Below are positions 14,961 through 16,132 of a stretch of DNA of 16,132 nucleotides, in pieces; within the stretch, counting starts at the first letter, position 1, and every line of letters begins with the position of its first letter. Below the pieces are notes generated by a model. The model ran no database searches. It was given only the letters and a program-made list of their open reading frames with translations, and was not told where the DNA came from. The translations under genes were made by a program, and so were the position numbers. The stretch lies in NCBI GenBank assembly GCA_038527215.1, contig JBCBGC010000163.1, forward strand, positions 1 through 16,132, given 5' to 3'. This stretch comes from JAWPMV01 sp038527215. Its GTDB lineage: Bacteria > Bacteroidota > Bacteroidia > J057.

Positions 14961-15698
14961 ATGAAACACATCCTCACCACCCAAGGAAAGCAGGGTGTCC
15001 TGGAAATCCTGGGCAATCCGCAGGAAAGCATCCTGTATTTAAATGATCGGCCTATCCAATACAGCTGGTATGCAGAAGTAGGCTCTACATGGCGATATCA
15101 TATTGCCCAGGGCCTGACCAAACAGGCTGTGGACCTCAACCAAGGCATAGAAGCCCTGCTCAAGCGTGGCATTCAACATAAAGGCGATTTTCTGGCTGTG
15201 GCGGAATATTTCCAAGGCTTTCTCGCAGCTGGCACCTACGAATATGGCTATTATGAATTGCCTCGTGATGCCCAGTGGGTGGAAATTCCCGAGGGAGAGC
15301 AGTACCAAAGCTTTGACTACTATGGAGGCGGCCTTGATATTGCTCCCACCCAGAATGCCATTGATGACGAATTGGTAACTCAATACCAACAGGCTATCCT
15401 CAATGGCGCTCGGCCGGCGATGGTACTGCTACATGTAGCAGATTCTTTCATGTTCTTCATCCTGGATGGTCATCATAAGTTTTGTGCCTACGGCCTGGCC
15501 AAAATTCCTCCACATGCCGTCATCATCACCAAACAAGAACAAGCCTATAAATCTCTGGAAGAAACGCTTACCCTGGCTAAGGAAATGGATTGTACCAAGG
15601 GGGAATATCTAGGGTGGATGCGGAAGGAGAAGCAGAATTTGCGCTATTATAAGGGGCAGCGGCTGGATTTGGGGGAGGCTTTTCGGTTGTTAGCATGA
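14961..15698 (+). CDS. Hypothetical protein with DGHHK motif
   Basis: 245 residues, no signal peptide or membrane helix, family not recognised. The N-terminal half (VLEILGNPQESILYLNDRPIQ) looks like beta hairpins. The distinctive part is SFMFFILDGHHKFCAYGLAKIPPHAVIITK, near residues 165-193: a strand, D-G-H-H-K, then a helix and another strand. This resembles the DGHHR-type loop of ParB/sulfiredoxin-like and DUF1015-like proteins, where it binds a nucleotide or phosphate, but the rest cannot be matched with confidence. It starts 58 bp after the acetyltransferase and may be cotranscribed. The start at 14961 is the first ATG and has no competing start nearby. Confidence 0.8.
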   Translation: MKHILTTQGKQGVLEILGNPQESILYLNDRPIQYSWYAEVGSTWRYHIAQGLTKQAVDLNQGIEALLKRGIQHKGDFLAVAEYFQGFLAAGTYEYGYYELPRDAQWVEIPEGEQYQSFDYYGGGLDIAPTQNAIDDELVTQYQQAILNGARPAMVLLHVADSFMFFILDGHHKFCAYGLAKIPPHAVIITKQEQAYKSLEETLTLAKEMDCTKGEYLGWMRKEKQNLRYYKGQRLDLGEAFRLLA

Positions 15699-15738
15699 CT
15701 ATAAGGGGGAATAATCATCTAACAATTAGATAATGCCT

Positions 15739-15770
15739 AACAGACATTTTGAAAACTCGTCTGTTTATTC
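15739..15770 (+). terminator. Possible weak terminator after the DGHHK gene
   Basis: AACAGAC (15739-15745) pairs with GTCTGTT (15759-15765), with further A/T pairing in the loop, followed by a short T-rich stretch (TATTCTTT). The stem is A/T-rich and the T-run interrupted, so function is uncertain. Another inverted repeat, ATCTAA-CAA-TTAGAT, lies just upstream (15717-15731). Confidence 0.35.
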
Positions 15771-15880
15771 TTTCCTGCTGGCCAGGGCAATCTTAAATAA
15801 AAAAGACAATCTATAGGATTTGTTTTTCTAAAAGGCTAGCCATCAGCTATTCCGAATAGTAATCATTTTTTTTAAATACT

Positions 15881-16132
15881 ATGAATAGGGAGTTAGTATA
15901 TCAGCGGCTTCACGAAAAAATGCTTCAGGTAGGGTTTGTGTTTGAAAGGAAACAAATGCCTACTATGCAAAATAGAAAAGAGGCAGAATTCAAATATATC
16001 CATCCTGTCCTTCTGCAACAGTTTAAGGACAGTGGAAAAATCACGAGGGCTACTAAATTTTATATAAAGCCTCTTTCAGATGATTCAAACTGCGAAATTG
16101 GATTGACTACTGGAAAATCCTCTCCACTCTAT
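15881..16132 (+). CDS. Hypothetical protein (partial, 3' end outside window)
   Basis: An ATG at 15881 opens a frame that stays open for 84 codons to the right edge. The product begins MNRELVYQRLHEKML and contains KYIHPVLLQQFKDSG. It has no signal peptide or membrane segment, and I do not recognise a family. Its base composition and the preceding 180 bp are visibly more A/T-rich than the other genes in the window, which could mark an acquired segment. It does not overlap any other candidate frame. Confidence 0.55.
   Translation, partial: MNRELVYQRLHEKMLQVGFVFERKQMPTMQNRKEAEFKYIHPVLLQQFKDSGKITRATKFYIKPLSDDSNCEIGLTTGKSSPLY

Overview
The window looks like a chromosomal segment of a Bacteroidota bacterium, plausibly near the Saprospiraceae/Lewinella type (inference; no marker gene is present). 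Support comes from a TonB-dependent receptor with an N-terminal carboxypeptidase-regulatory-like domain, an adjacent secreted beta-helix protein, signal peptides ending in AQ/GQ, almost no Shine-Dalgarno sequences before the starts, and at least one promoter close to the Bacteroidota consensus TTG-N19-TAnnTTTG.

Layout: (1) 1-4219, minus strand: a TonB-dependent outer-membrane receptor followed 40 bp later by a secreted right-handed beta-helix-like protein that runs off the left edge; probably a receptor/surface-protein operon. (2) 4619-5236, minus: a small single-pass membrane protein of unknown function. (3) 5484-9625, plus: a tight three-gene cluster (gaps 36 and 41 bp). It encodes a membrane protein combining a STAND-ATPase-like C-terminal remnant, a coiled coil and a formylglycine-generating-enzyme (FGE)-fold domain without the catalytic cysteines; a three-helix membrane protein with a proline-rich linker; and a secreted trypsin-like serine protease. 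A good Bacteroidota-type promoter precedes it. (4) 9654-11055: an array of five direct copies of a GC-rich, hairpin-forming repeat of about 153 bp with terminal inverted repeats. A small GIY-YIG nuclease gene (minus strand) sits between copies 4 and 5, bounded by perfect 18-bp inverted repeats made of the repeat ends. (5) 11131-13986, minus: a 951-residue secreted, mostly coiled-coil protein with a possible diverged OmpA-like C-terminal domain, ending at a strong intrinsic terminator. (6) 14273-15698, plus: a GNAT acetyltransferase and an unrecognised 245-residue protein. (7) 15881 to the right edge: the start of an unrecognised, AT-richer gene.

The most unusual part is the repeat array with its embedded GIY-YIG gene. 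It resembles the organisation of REP/BIME palindromes around RAYT transposase genes, but with an unrelated nuclease. The repeats lie exactly between two convergent transcription units. The second most unusual part is the cluster of headless STAND-FGE protein, membrane protein and secreted protease, which may be an envelope signalling or proteolysis module.
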